Assembly: GCA_029865265.1 (NCBI GenBank)
Contig: JAOUHG010000029.1
Coordinates: forward strand, 1 to 42,165
DNA length: 42,165 nt
Direction of reading: 5' to 3'
DNA from: Candidatus Krumholzibacteriia bacterium
GTDB taxonomy: Bacteria; Krumholzibacteriota; Krumholzibacteriia; WVZY01; JAKEHA01
Part shown: positions 26,684 through 35,062 of the stretch, one piece after another
How the letters are laid out: every line of letters starts with the position of its first letter
Numbering within the stretch: the first letter of the stretch is position 1
The notes under the pieces: model-generated
The model's input: only the letters and a program-made list of their open reading frames with translations
What the model was told of the DNA's origin: nothing
The model's database searches: none
Made by a program: the position numbers and the translations under genes

Positions 26684-28975
26684 TTAGTCATGCGGGTGCG
26701 CCGCGTCCTGGTACACCTCGCGCGGCTTCGAGCCGTCGGGCGGTCCGACGATTCCCTGCGTCTCCAGCTGGTCGAGCAGTCGCGCCGCGCGCGAGTAGCC
26801 GACGTGCAGCTTGCGCTGCAACAGCGACGTCGAACCTTGCTTGAACGCGACCACGATGTTGCGCGCGTCGTCGAAGAGCGGATCCAGATCGCCGCCCGCC
26901 TCCGCGGAACCCGCGCGGCCGTCGGAGAGATCCAGCGACGATGGATCGAAGCGGTATGCCTTCCAGTGCTGGATGAGGTGTTCGATTTCAGGCTCCGACA
27001 CCCACGCGCCATGCAGGCGTGCCGGCTGCGGGTGGTGCGCGTCCAGGTAGAGCATATCGCCCTTGCCCAGCAGCTTGTCCGCACCGATGGTGTCCAGGAT
27101 GGTGCGGGAGTCCACCTTGGTGGCGACGCGGAACGCGATGCGGGTGGGAAAGTTCGCCTTGGTCTTGCCCACGATCACATCCACCGAAGGGCGCTGCGTG
27201 GCGAGCACCATGTGGATACCCGCGGCGCGCGCCATCTGCGCGAGGCGCGTGAGCAGCGACTCGATGTCCACCCCCTTGGCCAGCGCCAGGTCGCCCAGTT
27301 CGTCCACCACCAGCACGATGTACGGCAGCCGCTCCAGCGCGGGATCGTCGCTCTTGAGCATGGCGATCTTGGCGTTGTAGCTCTCCAGGTTGCGCACGCC
27401 GTGGCGACGGAACAACTCGTTGCGGCGTCCCATCTCCGCAACCAGGAACTCGAGCACGCGCGCCGCTTCCTTGGGGTCGGTGATCACGGGGTGGAGCAGG
27501 TGCGGGATCCCGTTGTATTGCGACATCTCCACCATCTTGGGGTCCACCAGCAACAGTTGCACGTCGCTGGGACGGTAGTGGAGCAGAATGCTGGCGAGCA
27601 GCGCGTTGAGGCACACGCTCTTGCCGGATCCGGTGGTGCCGGCAATGAGAAGATGCGGCGCCTCGCACAGATTCATCAGGAACGGCTTGCCCACCACGTC
27701 CACCCCCACGCCGATCATGACACCCTTGAGGCGCTGCGTCTCGGTGACCTCGCTCAGCACCTCGTACAGGTATACCGTGCGCGCCTTCGGGTTGGGCATC
27801 TCGATGCCGACCACCGCGCGCCCCGGGATGGGTGCGATGAGCCGGATGCTGCGCGCGCGCATGGCAAGCGCGAGGTCGTCGCTGCGACTCACGATGTCCT
27901 TGATGCGCACGCCCGGCGCGGGCTCGAACTCGAACGTCGTCACCACAGGGCCGTGGTGCACGGCGGTCACCTTGCCCTGCACGCCGAACTGGTTGAGCTT
28001 CTCCTCCAGCACACCGCTCCAGTTGCGCAGGTCGTCGCGGGTGAACGTGGCGCCGGTGTCGACGGGTTGTTCGAGGATCGAGAGCGGCGGCAGCGACGCG
28101 TCGCTGATGGGGGTGGTGGGCGCATCGCCGTCCGCATCCGGGGCACGCCGCCGGGCGCGTGGCTTTGGCTCCGGCCGCGGGGGCTCCGCAATGGCAATGT
28201 CGGGCTCACGACGCCGCTTCTTCACCGCCTCCGCCGGCTCGTCCCACAGGCTGGCGGTGGAGGCGCCGCGCACCGGCGCGGGGTCGGCGGCGGCCTCTTG
28301 CGGCAACGCGGGCGCGTCGTCCTCATCGCCTGCAGAGCGCTCCACCGCGCTCTTCACGTAGTCGCGCATGACTTCCCGCCGGCGCGCGAAGGCCGCGCGC
28401 GCGCCTTCAAACGCCTCGCGCGAGCGCAGCGCCAACCCGCGCGCAGCCGCGCCCACCCAGTTCAGGATGTGCGCCTCTCCCAGTGCCAGTAGCAACACCG
28501 TCGCGACCAGCACGATGGCCGCGCCCACTTCGCCGAATACCGCGCTCAAACCCGCCGCCACCCCGTCCCCCAGCCAGCCGCGCAGGGAGATTGCGTCGCG
28601 CGTGACCGGCGAGACCGCGAAGAACGCGTTCAACAGCACGACGGCCACGAAGCCCTTCAGCGCCACCCGGCGCACCGGCGCTTCCGCGTCGCGCGCCAGT
28701 GCGATGGCGAGGCCGGCGAGCAGTATGGGCACGGACCACGCCAGCAGGCTGCCGAACAGGCGCACAACCAGGAACGCGAGCGCCGAGCCGAAGGGTCCGG
28801 TGTGGTTGTCGACCCGCAGAACAGGCGCGGAGGAATCGAACGGCCAGTCGAAGGGCGTGGCGCTGCCCAGGCCAACCGCGAGGAACACCGCCACGGCCAG
28901 CAATGCGATGGTCAGGAATGCGCGTGCGCGATCGGTCACGGCCAGATTCACCCGGGAAACGTCGGACTTTCGCAC
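26684..28975 (-). CDS. ftsK: FtsK/SpoIIIE-family DNA translocase
   Basis: Pumps chromosomal DNA through the closing septum and activates dimer resolution. The 763-residue protein has about four N-terminal membrane helices (20-40, 65-95, 105-125 and 150-170) and a proline- and charge-rich linker (200-300). The motor has Walker A AGTTGSGKS at 445-453. A C-terminal gamma winged-helix domain (about 698-763, with SLLQRKLHVGYSRAA) reads polarity sequences. The linker is short compared with E. coli FtsK. The start is GTG at 28975, four bases after the accC stop, with GGAGG 12 bases upstream. Neighbours do not suggest a special role. Confidence 0.94.
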   Translation of the reverse strand: MRKSDVSRVNLAVTDRARAFLTIALLAVAVFLAVGLGSATPFDWPFDSSAPVLRVDNHTGPFGSALAFLVVRLFGSLLAWSVPILLAGLAIALARDAEAPVRRVALKGFVAVVLLNAFFAVSPVTRDAISLRGWLGDGVAAGLSAVFGEVGAAIVLVATVLLLALGEAHILNWVGAAARGLALRSREAFEGARAAFARRREVMRDYVKSAVERSAGDEDDAPALPQEAAADPAPVRGASTASLWDEPAEAVKKRRREPDIAIAEPPRPEPKPRARRRAPDADGDAPTTPISDASLPPLSILEQPVDTGATFTRDDLRNWSGVLEEKLNQFGVQGKVTAVHHGPVVTTFEFEPAPGVRIKDIVSRSDDLALAMRARSIRLIAPIPGRAVVGIEMPNPKARTVYLYEVLSEVTETQRLKGVMIGVGVDVVGKPFLMNLCEAPHLLIAGTTGSGKSVCLNALLASILLHYRPSDVQLLLVDPKMVEMSQYNGIPHLLHPVITDPKEAARVLEFLVAEMGRRNELFRRHGVRNLESYNAKIAMLKSDDPALERLPYIVLVVDELGDLALAKGVDIESLLTRLAQMARAAGIHMVLATQRPSVDVIVGKTKANFPTRIAFRVATKVDSRTILDTIGADKLLGKGDMLYLDAHHPQPARLHGAWVSEPEIEHLIQHWKAYRFDPSSLDLSDGRAGSAEAGGDLDPLFDDARNIVVAFKQGSTSLLQRKLHVGYSRAARLLDQLETQGIVGPPDGSKPREVYQDAAHPHD

Positions 28976-28979
28976 GCGG

Positions 28980-30359
28980 CTACCGGACCTCCGCCGGCAC
29001 CTGCAGCGTCAGCGTCTGTCCGTCCCACTGGTAGCCCTCCAGGAACCGCGTGCTGAGCTCACCCTGCTGGAAGCGTGGCTCACGCAGGATGGCCTTCTGG
29101 AAATCGATGGTACTCTTGACGCCGTCGACCACGCACTCCTCCAGCGCGCGCAGCATTCGCCGCACCGCTTCGTCGCGGCTGAGGCCGTGGCAGATGACCT
29201 TGGCGATCATCGAGTCGTAGAACGGCGATATGTTGTAGCCCTGGTAGACGTGCGAATCCACCCGCACGCCCATGCCCCCGGGCAGGTGCACGAAACCGAC
29301 GCGGCCCGGGCAGGGCATGAAATCCTTCACCGGATCCTCGGCGTTGATACGGCACTCGATGGCGTGGCCCACGAAGCGGACATCCTTCTGGGAGAACGAC
29401 AGCGCCTCCCCCGCGGCCACGGCGATCATCTCCTTGATGAGATCGCGGCCGGTGACCATCTCGGTGACCGGGTGCTCCACCTGGATGCGCGTGTTCATCT
29501 CCATGAAGAAGAACTCATTGCCCTGCACCAGGAACTCCATGGTCCCGGCCGAGGTATAGCCCATGGCGCCCGCGCCCTGCACCGCCGTTGACAGCAGCCG
29601 CTCACGCGTCTGTGGCGCCAGTCCCATGCAGGGCGATTCCTCGATGAGCTTCTGATGGCGGCGCTGGATGGAACACTCGCGCTCCCCCAGGTGCACCACG
29701 TTGCCATGGGTATCCGCCAGCAGCTGCACCTCCACGTGGCGCGGCGCCGGAAGGTACTTCTCCACGTAGACGGCCGGGTTGCCGAACGCACTTTCCGCCT
29801 CCGCCCGGGCGATGAGCAGCGCGTTGGCGAGATCATCGGCATCGCGTGCCACCCGCATGCCGCGCCCGCCCCCACCCGCGGCCGCCTTCACGATAACCGG
29901 ATAGCCGATCTCGGCGGCGATGGCCAGCGCCTCGTCCTCCTCGGACACAGCGCCGTCGGAACCAGGAATGACGGGCACGCCCGCCTGCTTCATCATCTCC
30001 TTGGCCAGGGACTTGTTGCCCATGCGTTCGATGGCCGACGGCGACGGGCCGATCCAGCCGATGCCGCACGAGACCACCGCCTCGGCGAACTCGGAGTTCT
30101 CGGAGAGAAACCCGTAGCCGGGGTGGATGGCCTCCGCGCTGGTGATCTCGGCGGCGGAGATGATGCGATTCAGATTGAGGTAGCTCTGCCCGGGGGGATT
30201 GGGCCCGATACAGACCGCCTCGTCCGCAAAGCGGACGTGCAGCGAGTCGATGTCCGTCTCGCTGTGCACGGCGACCGTCTGGATGCCCAACTCGTGACAC
30301 GCGCGCATGATACGCAGCGCAATCTCGCCCCGGTTTGCGACGAGAATCTTCGTAAACAT
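28980..30359 (-). CDS. accC: AccC, biotin carboxylase subunit of acetyl-CoA carboxylase
   Basis: Carboxylates the biotin on AccB with ATP and bicarbonate, the first step of fatty acid synthesis. The 459-residue protein opens with [14 protein letters not shown]. It has an ATP-grasp core with the glycine-rich [11 protein letters not shown] loop, the metal-binding [14 protein letters not shown] block and the C-terminal biotin carboxylase domain. The ATG at 30359 is 60 bp downstream of pilT. AccB is encoded two genes upstream; the carboxyltransferase genes accA and accD are not in the window. Confidence 0.96.
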   Translation of the reverse strand: MFTKILVANRGEIALRIMRACHELGIQTVAVHSETDIDSLHVRFADEAVCIGPNPPGQSYLNLNRIISAAEITSAEAIHPGYGFLSENSEFAEAVVSCGIGWIGPSPSAIERMGNKSLAKEMMKQAGVPVIPGSDGAVSEEDEALAIAAEIGYPVIVKAAAGGGGRGMRVARDADDLANALLIARAEAESAFGNPAVYVEKYLPAPRHVEVQLLADTHGNVVHLGERECSIQRRHQKLIEESPCMGLAPQTRERLLSTAVQGAGAMGYTSAGTMEFLVQGNEFFFMEMNTRIQVEHPVTEMVTGRDLIKEMIAVAAGEALSFSQKDVRFVGHAIECRINAEDPVKDFMPCPGRVGFVHLPGGMGVRVDSHVYQGYNISPFYDSMIAKVICHGLSRDEAVRRMLRALEECVVDGVKSTIDFQKAILREPRFQQGELSTRFLEGYQWDGQTLTLQVPAEVR

Positions 30360-30419
30360 GGGCTCAAACGTACCACAGCGCGGGACGTCTTGTTAATGCG
30401 GATCTTGGCCGCCGCCCGG

Positions 30420-31556
30420 TCAGGTCTTGCCGGTGCCGGCGGGCTCTTCCTGCTTCTGCTCGAAGCCCTTCCACGACTGGTCGCTGGTGGCCTGGATGCC
30501 CTTGAGGCGCAGTGTGAGTTCGTGCGGCTTGGAGCTTGCGCGCAGCGCGTCGTCCAGGGTGATGATCCCGTCCTGGTAGAGCTTCATGAGCGCCTGGTCG
30601 AAGGTCTGCATCTGGTGCGTGGTGACACCCTCGCGCATGGCCTGGGTCAGAAGGGCGGTCTTCTCGGGGTTGATGATGCACTCGCGCACCGTCCCGGTGG
30701 TGACCAGCACCTCCACCGCGGCCACGCGCCCGCCGCCGTCGGCGCGGCGCACCAGGCGCTGCGAAATGACCGCCTGCAGCGTCGAGGCCAGCAGATACCG
30801 GATCTCCTGGTGATGGTGGGGCGGGAAGAAGGAGATGATGCGGTTGATGGTCTGGGGCGCGTCCACCGTGTGCAGCGTGCTGAGCACGAGGTGCCCGGTG
30901 TCCGCGGCCTTGAGGGCGATTTCCATGGTCTCGGCGTCACGAATCTCGCCGATCATGATGCAGTTGGGATCCTGGCGCAGGATGTGGCGCAGCGCCTCGT
31001 GGAAGGACGCGGTGTCGCTGCCCACCTCGCGCTGGTTGACGATGCTCTTGTCGTCGCGGTGCAGGAACTCGATCGGGTCCTCGATGGTGATGATGGACGC
31101 GTTCAGGTTCTGGTTGATGGTGGAGAGCATCGCGGCCAGGGTGGTCGACTTGCCGCTGCCCACCGTGCCGGTGACAAGGATGAGTCCGCGCGGCTTGACC
31201 GCGAGTTCGGAGATGATCTGGGGCAACCCCAGCTCTTCGACTTTTTTGATGTTCACCGGAACATGCCGGAACACCATGACGATCGAGCTTCTCTGCACGT
31301 AGAAGTTGGCGCGGAACCGTGCAAGACCGGTAACGCCAAATGCAAAATCGACTTCCCGCGTGCTCTCGAACTTCTCTCGCTGCAGCGGGGTGAGGATCTT
31401 GCGGGCCACCTCCTCCATCTCGCGGGGCGTGGGCGCCGGGAAGGTCATTCGCTGCAGTTTGCCGTTCACCCGGACCACGGGGGGAATGCCGGGCTTGATG
31501 TGGAGGTCCGAGGCCCCCATCTCGATCATCTTTTCAAGGAGCTGCTTGATGTTCAT
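30420..31556 (-). CDS. pilT: PilT/PilU-type retraction ATPase
   Basis: Hexameric cytoplasmic ATPase that retracts type IV pili. The 378-residue protein has an N-terminal PAS-like domain (opening LLEKMIEMGASDLHI) and Walker A GTVGSGKST at 130-138. An aspartate box in TIEDPIE, Walker B IMIGEIRDAETM at about 200-211 and a histidine box ending STLHT at about 230 follow. The segment where PilT normally has AIRNLIRE reads differently (AVRECIINPEKT-like), so PilU or another PilT-family member is possible. I start at the ATG at 31556 with GGAGG eight bases upstream; a GTG five codons earlier lacks this spacing. It lies between accB and accC, and no other pilus gene is in the window. Confidence 0.9.
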   Translation of the reverse strand: MNIKQLLEKMIEMGASDLHIKPGIPPVVRVNGKLQRMTFPAPTPREMEEVARKILTPLQREKFESTREVDFAFGVTGLARFRANFYVQRSSIVMVFRHVPVNIKKVEELGLPQIISELAVKPRGLILVTGTVGSGKSTTLAAMLSTINQNLNASIITIEDPIEFLHRDDKSIVNQREVGSDTASFHEALRHILRQDPNCIMIGEIRDAETMEIALKAADTGHLVLSTLHTVDAPQTINRIISFFPPHHHQEIRYLLASTLQAVISQRLVRRADGGGRVAAVEVLVTTGTVRECIINPEKTALLTQAMREGVTTHQMQTFDQALMKLYQDGIITLDDALRASSKPHELTLRLKGIQATSDQSWKGFEQKQEEPAGTGKT

Positions 31557-31583
31557 CCGAACGCCCTCCACCGAACACGTAAC

Positions 31584-32057
31584 TTATTTTGTTTCAATTA
31601 GAAACAATGGCTGACCGTACTCGACGGGCTGCCCGTTTTCGGTGAGGACGCGGCGAATGACTCCGTTGAAATCTGAGCCGATCTCGTTCATCAGCTTCAT
31701 CGCTTCGACGATACAGACGGTCTGGCCGACCGCCACGGTCTGGCCAATTTCGGCGAAGGGTTCGGAGCCTGGCGCCGGTGCTCGGTAAAACGTGCCGACC
31801 ATCGGTGACTTGATCTGTTTCAAGTTTGATGCCAGCTTCTCCTCGCCCCCGGCCTCCCCCGCGTCGTCCTCCGACCCGGCCACCTGGGGCGACGGGTGCG
31901 GTGCGGGCGCGGGCGGCTGCCCGGCGGCAACCCCGTGGAAGAGCGCGGAACCGCCCTTCGAAATCCGGATCCGCTTGCGGCCGTGCGACACCTCGAGCTC
32001 GTTGATGCCGCTCTCCTCCACCAGCCGAATGAGCTCCTCGATTTCCTGCTTGCGCAT
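31584..32057 (-). CDS. accB: AccB, biotin carboxyl carrier protein
   Basis: Carries biotin between AccC and the carboxyltransferase. The 157-residue protein has an N-terminal segment typical of AccB (EIEELIRLVEESG). A Pro/Ala/Glu-rich linker (about 45-80) leads to the lipoyl/biotinyl domain, with EAMKLMNE carrying the biotinylated lysine K121. The ATG at 32057 has AGGAGG five bases upstream, which is better than the GTG two codons before it. It lies 25 bp after efp, the common efp-accB-accC order, but pilT intervenes before accC. Confidence 0.95.
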   Translation of the reverse strand: MRKQEIEELIRLVEESGINELEVSHGRKRIRISKGGSALFHGVAAGQPPAPAPHPSPQVAGSEDDAGEAGGEEKLASNLKQIKSPMVGTFYRAPAPGSEPFAEIGQTVAVGQTVCIVEAMKLMNEIGSDFNGVIRRVLTENGQPVEYGQPLFLIETK

Positions 32058-32082
32058 CTGCACCTCCTCGCGATCAGCGTCG

Positions 32083-32640
32083 CTAGACGCGGGTGACGTA
32101 CTTGCCGGTGCGGGTGTCGATGCGTATCACGTCACCCTCGTTGACGAACAGTGGCACCTGCACCACCAGGCCGGACTCGAGCGTCGCCGGCTTGGACGCA
32201 CCCTGGGCGGTATCGCCGCGGACGCCGGGTTCCGACTGCCGGATCTCCATCTCGACGAAGTTCGGCAGCTCGATGGTCAGCGGCTTGTCACCGTCCATCA
32301 GGATATCGATATCCATGTTTTCCTTCAGGTACAACTTCACGTCGTCGAGCATCTTCTCCGGAAGCTCGATCTGCTCGTACGACTCCTTGTCCATCATGTG
32401 ATACGTGCCGCCCGACGCATAGAGATACTGGTAGGTCTGCCGCACCACCCGCACCTCCTGGATCCTCTCGCCCGAGCGGAAGGTCTGGTCCTTGACCTGG
32501 CCGGTCAGGAGGTTCTTCAACTTGGTTCTCACGAAGGCCCCGCCCTTGCCGGGCTTCACATGCTGAAACTCAACCACGGTCCAGTACGCGCCATCCTGGG
32601 ACATGATCAATCCGTTGCGAATGTCACTGGTGTCGGCCAT
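32083..32640 (-). CDS. efp: EF-P, translation elongation factor P
   Basis: Rescues ribosomes stalled at polyproline stretches. The 185-residue, three-domain protein has the loop HVKPGKGGAF with lysine K32 at its tip, the residue modified in E. coli-type EF-P. An arginine tip, as in EarP-dependent EF-P, is absent. The modifying enzyme is not in the window. The ATG at 32640 has AAGGAG eight bases upstream. Several nearby proteins (the zinc-finger anti-sigma, AccB, FtsK linker and CxxCH lipoprotein) contain proline runs that could depend on it. Confidence 0.96.
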   Translation of the reverse strand: MADTSDIRNGLIMSQDGAYWTVVEFQHVKPGKGGAFVRTKLKNLLTGQVKDQTFRSGERIQEVRVVRQTYQYLYASGGTYHMMDKESYEQIELPEKMLDDVKLYLKENMDIDILMDGDKPLTIELPNFVEMEIRQSEPGVRGDTAQGASKPATLESGLVVQVPLFVNEGDVIRIDTRTGKYVTRV

Positions 32641-32705
32641 CCCTCTATCTCCTTGATATGATGATTATTATGTCCCCGGGCGGGGGTATTTTCCGCCGCG
32701 ATTCT

Positions 32706-32762
32706 AACCGCCGCGCGGCCGGCGGTTCCAGCAATATCTTGGCCCCGCCCCTGGGCAGGGCC
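32706..32762 (-). other. Two GC-rich hairpins upstream of efp
   Basis: Between the TPR gene (stop at 32807) and efp (start at 32640) lie two inverted repeats. One has arms AACCGCC/GGCGGTT (32706-32727). The other pairs GGCCC/GGGCC around CCC/GGG (32741-32762). Neither is followed by a T-run, so they are not clear terminators. They may be leader structures or attenuating hairpins, and I cannot tell which. Confidence 0.4.
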
Positions 32763-32806
32763 GTACAGCGAATGGCTTGAAGGATAACGACTTGCGCTCT
32801 GGGGGC

Positions 32807-33730
32807 TCAGTCGGAGACGCTGCGCAGCCAGCGCTTGAACTGCTCGTAGCTGCGAGACTCGTCTATCCGGCCGCCCGCCGCAGGGCGCGGCACCGGGGCG
32901 GGTGAAGGGCTCGCAGGGGCCCGGGGCGGCTCGGCGGACGCCGTCGCCGCGGGGGCGGATGGCCTGGGGACATCCGGCGCAACCGGCTCCGGATGTTCCG
33001 CGCTCGACTGGAGTGCCGAAATCTTCCGCCTCAAGTCGTCGTTGTCGGGCTGGCGGCGCAGAACCTCGCGGTAGATGCGCATGGCCTTGTCCCGGTAACC
33101 CTGGGTGGCGTAGATGTCCGCCAGCGTGATGGTGGCAATCTCGTCGGTCGTCGAGGCGTCCTCGCTCAGCGTGATCGGGGCGCCCTCGAAGTCGTCCGCT
33201 TCTTCGCCAACGTCCGGGGACGGGGTGGACGGTGCAGCAGCCGGCACTTCCCGGAAGGTGGGGGCGACATCCGGCAGCTCGCCGGTGATGGTGACGTCCG
33301 TCACGCGGGTGGTCGAGGGACGCACCTCGTCGAGACGGCGCTTGATGTCCCGGTCCTCCGGGTCGAGCACCAGGATGTGCTCGAAGCACGCGCGTGCCGC
33401 ACCCGTATCGCCGCGCTCGGAGAGGATGATTCCGATGAACTTCAGCGCCACGAGGTTGTTGGCGTCGAGTTCCAGAACACGGCGGAAGGACGCCTCCGCC
33501 TGCTCCGGCATTTCGGCGTCGTACTGGCTCTTGCCCTGCACCACGTAGCCGCTCGCGTACTCCGGGTTCGCGACGAGGCCCTTGCGGCAGATGTCGAGCG
33601 CCTCATCCAGCATGCCCGCCTTGCGGCAGGCGTCGGCCAGCGGGGCGAAGACGGTGCTGTGGGGCGCGCGCCGGAAGCGATCGAACAGTTCGTCGATCTC
33701 GGGGTTCTGCGTCTGAAACGGCTGTGTCAT
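32807..33730 (-). CDS. TPR-repeat protein, function unknown
   Basis: A 307-residue cytoplasmic protein without signal peptide. TPR repeats cover about 25-145 (for example KAGMLDEALDICRKGLVANPEY and the next two helical pairs). A low-complexity Pro/Ala/Ser region follows, then a fourth TPR (about 195-225), then another Pro/Ala-rich stretch. The C-terminus is a short conserved-looking block, SYEQFKRWLRSV. The ATG at 33730 has GGAG seven bases upstream; a longer frame to 33838 has an unlikely composition. Function is unknown; it is probably a protein-binding adaptor. It precedes efp and is separated from it by 166 bp of hairpin-rich leader. Confidence 0.75.
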   Translation of the reverse strand: MTQPFQTQNPEIDELFDRFRRAPHSTVFAPLADACRKAGMLDEALDICRKGLVANPEYASGYVVQGKSQYDAEMPEQAEASFRRVLELDANNLVALKFIGIILSERGDTGAARACFEHILVLDPEDRDIKRRLDEVRPSTTRVTDVTITGELPDVAPTFREVPAAAPSTPSPDVGEEADDFEGAPITLSEDASTTDEIATITLADIYATQGYRDKAMRIYREVLRRQPDNDDLRRKISALQSSAEHPEPVAPDVPRPSAPAATASAEPPRAPASPSPAPVPRPAAGGRIDESRSYEQFKRWLRSVSD

Positions 33731-33934
33731 GCGACGGCTCCGGCTCCGGTCCGGATGCTTTTGCGCCCCCGCGGGGTCTGCCGGCGATGGTATTCCGTCC
33801 GGTCCGCGTTCGGGGGCAGGGTGCGCGAATTCGCTCAACTAATTTAACTGCAATATCTTACAGCTCTACGCAACCCGTTAGAGGCGTTGGAATCCGCGTC
33901 GGCAATGCACCAACCGTGCCAAGGCCGGGGGCCG

Positions 33935-34957
33935 CTACTGGTAGCGGAACGTCTCCGCCAGCGCGTGCAGTTCGCGCACCAGCGAGGTCTTCTCACGGCC
34001 TGGAGCGTAGACCAGGCAGTCCACCGCCCACAACAGTTTTGCGTCCTTGTCCCACACGAAGTAGGTCTCGAAGTACCCACCCGCCATCGAAAACTCGTCG
34101 TTGTACCAGTACCCGTTCATGCGCAGGGCGGTGTACTCGCCGAGCCGGGTGTAAGCGTAGCGCACGCGGTTCCGCTCCATCTGGTCGCCATCGTACACGC
34201 GCCGCACGTAGTCCGCACGAAAATCGAAGAGCTCGTCGGTGTTGTACAGCGAGGGGGCGTGGTCCCATTCCTTCCAGAACACCCCCAGCACCCGGGGCGG
34301 GGATTCGCGGTGCAGCTCCACGCCGGGCGGATTCTCCCCCTCCCGGAAGAGCGTGTACAGTGTCGGTACTTCGATGAAGAAACCCCAGTGCCGGCGGAAC
34401 TCCTCGCTCTGCGCCGCGCGCCTTCGCTGCAACATGTAGCGGCGCAGGCGTTCGCGGCAACTCGCGTCGATGATCTCGGAGATCTCCTCGCCCCGCGCCT
34501 TCAGCACCTCACGCAACGCGTCCTCCGTGGCCGCGGTGATGATGAGGGTGAGTTGTCCGGGCAGCGGAACGTCCTCCTTCTTGAGGATGGCCGCCTGGCC
34601 GGCGAGCACACGATCGACACCCGCCTCGCCCAGCAGATCGGTGATTCTCGCGCCCACCGCGCTGGATCCGTCCAGCACCCCGCAAAGAACCACGTTCTTC
34701 ACCGTCGGGGGATCCACCGAGGGCTCGCCCGCCACCGACACCACGCGGAACGCGGGTTCGGTGGAGACGAAGTAGTCGCGTTCCACCTCGATCAGCGGCA
34801 CCAGCGTGGTGGCCCATTCCCCACCGCGCCCGCCGTCGGCCACCAGGTCGACCTCCGCGTAGGATCCCGCGGGCGGGAATGCCACCTCGCGGCAGCCGGA
34901 CAGCGCGGCGAGCAGGAGCAGGCAACCCCATGCCGTTCTGGCGATGAATCGTGTCAC
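33935..34957 (-). CDS. DUF4837-like lipoprotein
   Basis: A 340-residue protein with a lipoprotein signal and lipobox LSGC (C22). A mixed alpha/beta domain follows, with blocks such as GSYAEVDLVAD and WGFFIEVPTLYTLFREG that resemble the Bacteroidetes family DUF4837; this match is from memory of the pattern and is moderate. The function of that family is unknown. The start is GTG at 34957, with no ribosome-binding site visible. The candidate promoter just upstream would place the transcription start at or next to this codon. It lies 204 bp before the next TPR gene. Confidence 0.65.
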   Translation of the reverse strand: MTRFIARTAWGCLLLLAALSGCREVAFPPAGSYAEVDLVADGGRGGEWATTLVPLIEVERDYFVSTEPAFRVVSVAGEPSVDPPTVKNVVLCGVLDGSSAVGARITDLLGEAGVDRVLAGQAAILKKEDVPLPGQLTLIITAATEDALREVLKARGEEISEIIDASCRERLRRYMLQRRRAAQSEEFRRHWGFFIEVPTLYTLFREGENPPGVELHRESPPRVLGVFWKEWDHAPSLYNTDELFDFRADYVRRVYDGDQMERNRVRYAYTRLGEYTALRMNGYWYNDEFSMAGGYFETYFVWDKDAKLLWAVDCLVYAPGREKTSLVRELHALAETFRYQ

Positions 34958-34963
34958 AGGGTC

Positions 34964-34992
34964 AGCATAGCGCCGGCAATGGCGCCGGGCAA
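34964..34992 (-). promoter_or_regulatory. Candidate promoter giving a leaderless transcript
   Basis: On the minus strand TTGCCC (34987-34992) and TATGCT (34964-34969) are 17 bases apart, each matching 4 of 6 consensus positions. The GTG start codon begins six bases after the -10, so RNA would start at about the GTG. The -35 overlaps the T-rich tail of the terminator at 34991-35032. Confidence 0.4.
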
Positions 34993-35032
34993 AAAGAAAT
35001 CCGGCCCAACCCCCCGACGGGGCCGGGCCGGA
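34991..35032 (-). terminator. Intrinsic terminator after the sigma/anti-sigma pair
   Basis: Arms TCCGGCCC (minus strand 35025-35032) and GGGCCGGA (35000-35007) pair perfectly over 8 bp. An inner CCCC/GGGG stem extends the hairpin, and the tail TTTCTTTTT (34991-34999) follows. It lies 30 bp after the anti-sigma stop at 35063. Confidence 0.9.
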
Positions 35033-35062
35033 CTCCGGGTTTCGCGGCTGTGGGTTGCGGTT

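Noticed and set aside
25106-28492. An 1128-codon open frame on the plus strand across rimO and ftsK
   Set aside because: It spans two complete, well-recognised genes on the other strand and contains long Arg/His/Val/Glu-rich stretches without domains. It is a shadow of those genes.
32706-32762. Two inverted repeats upstream of efp as intrinsic terminators
   Set aside because: Both stems are strong but neither is followed by a run of T on the transcribed strand, so termination is not supported. They are listed only as hairpins.
33731-33934. AT-richer patch (about 33836-33870) upstream of the TPR gene as a promoter
   Set aside because: No pair of boxes with acceptable match and spacing was found on the minus strand; the stretch holds no gene, tRNA-like fold or repeat that I can see.
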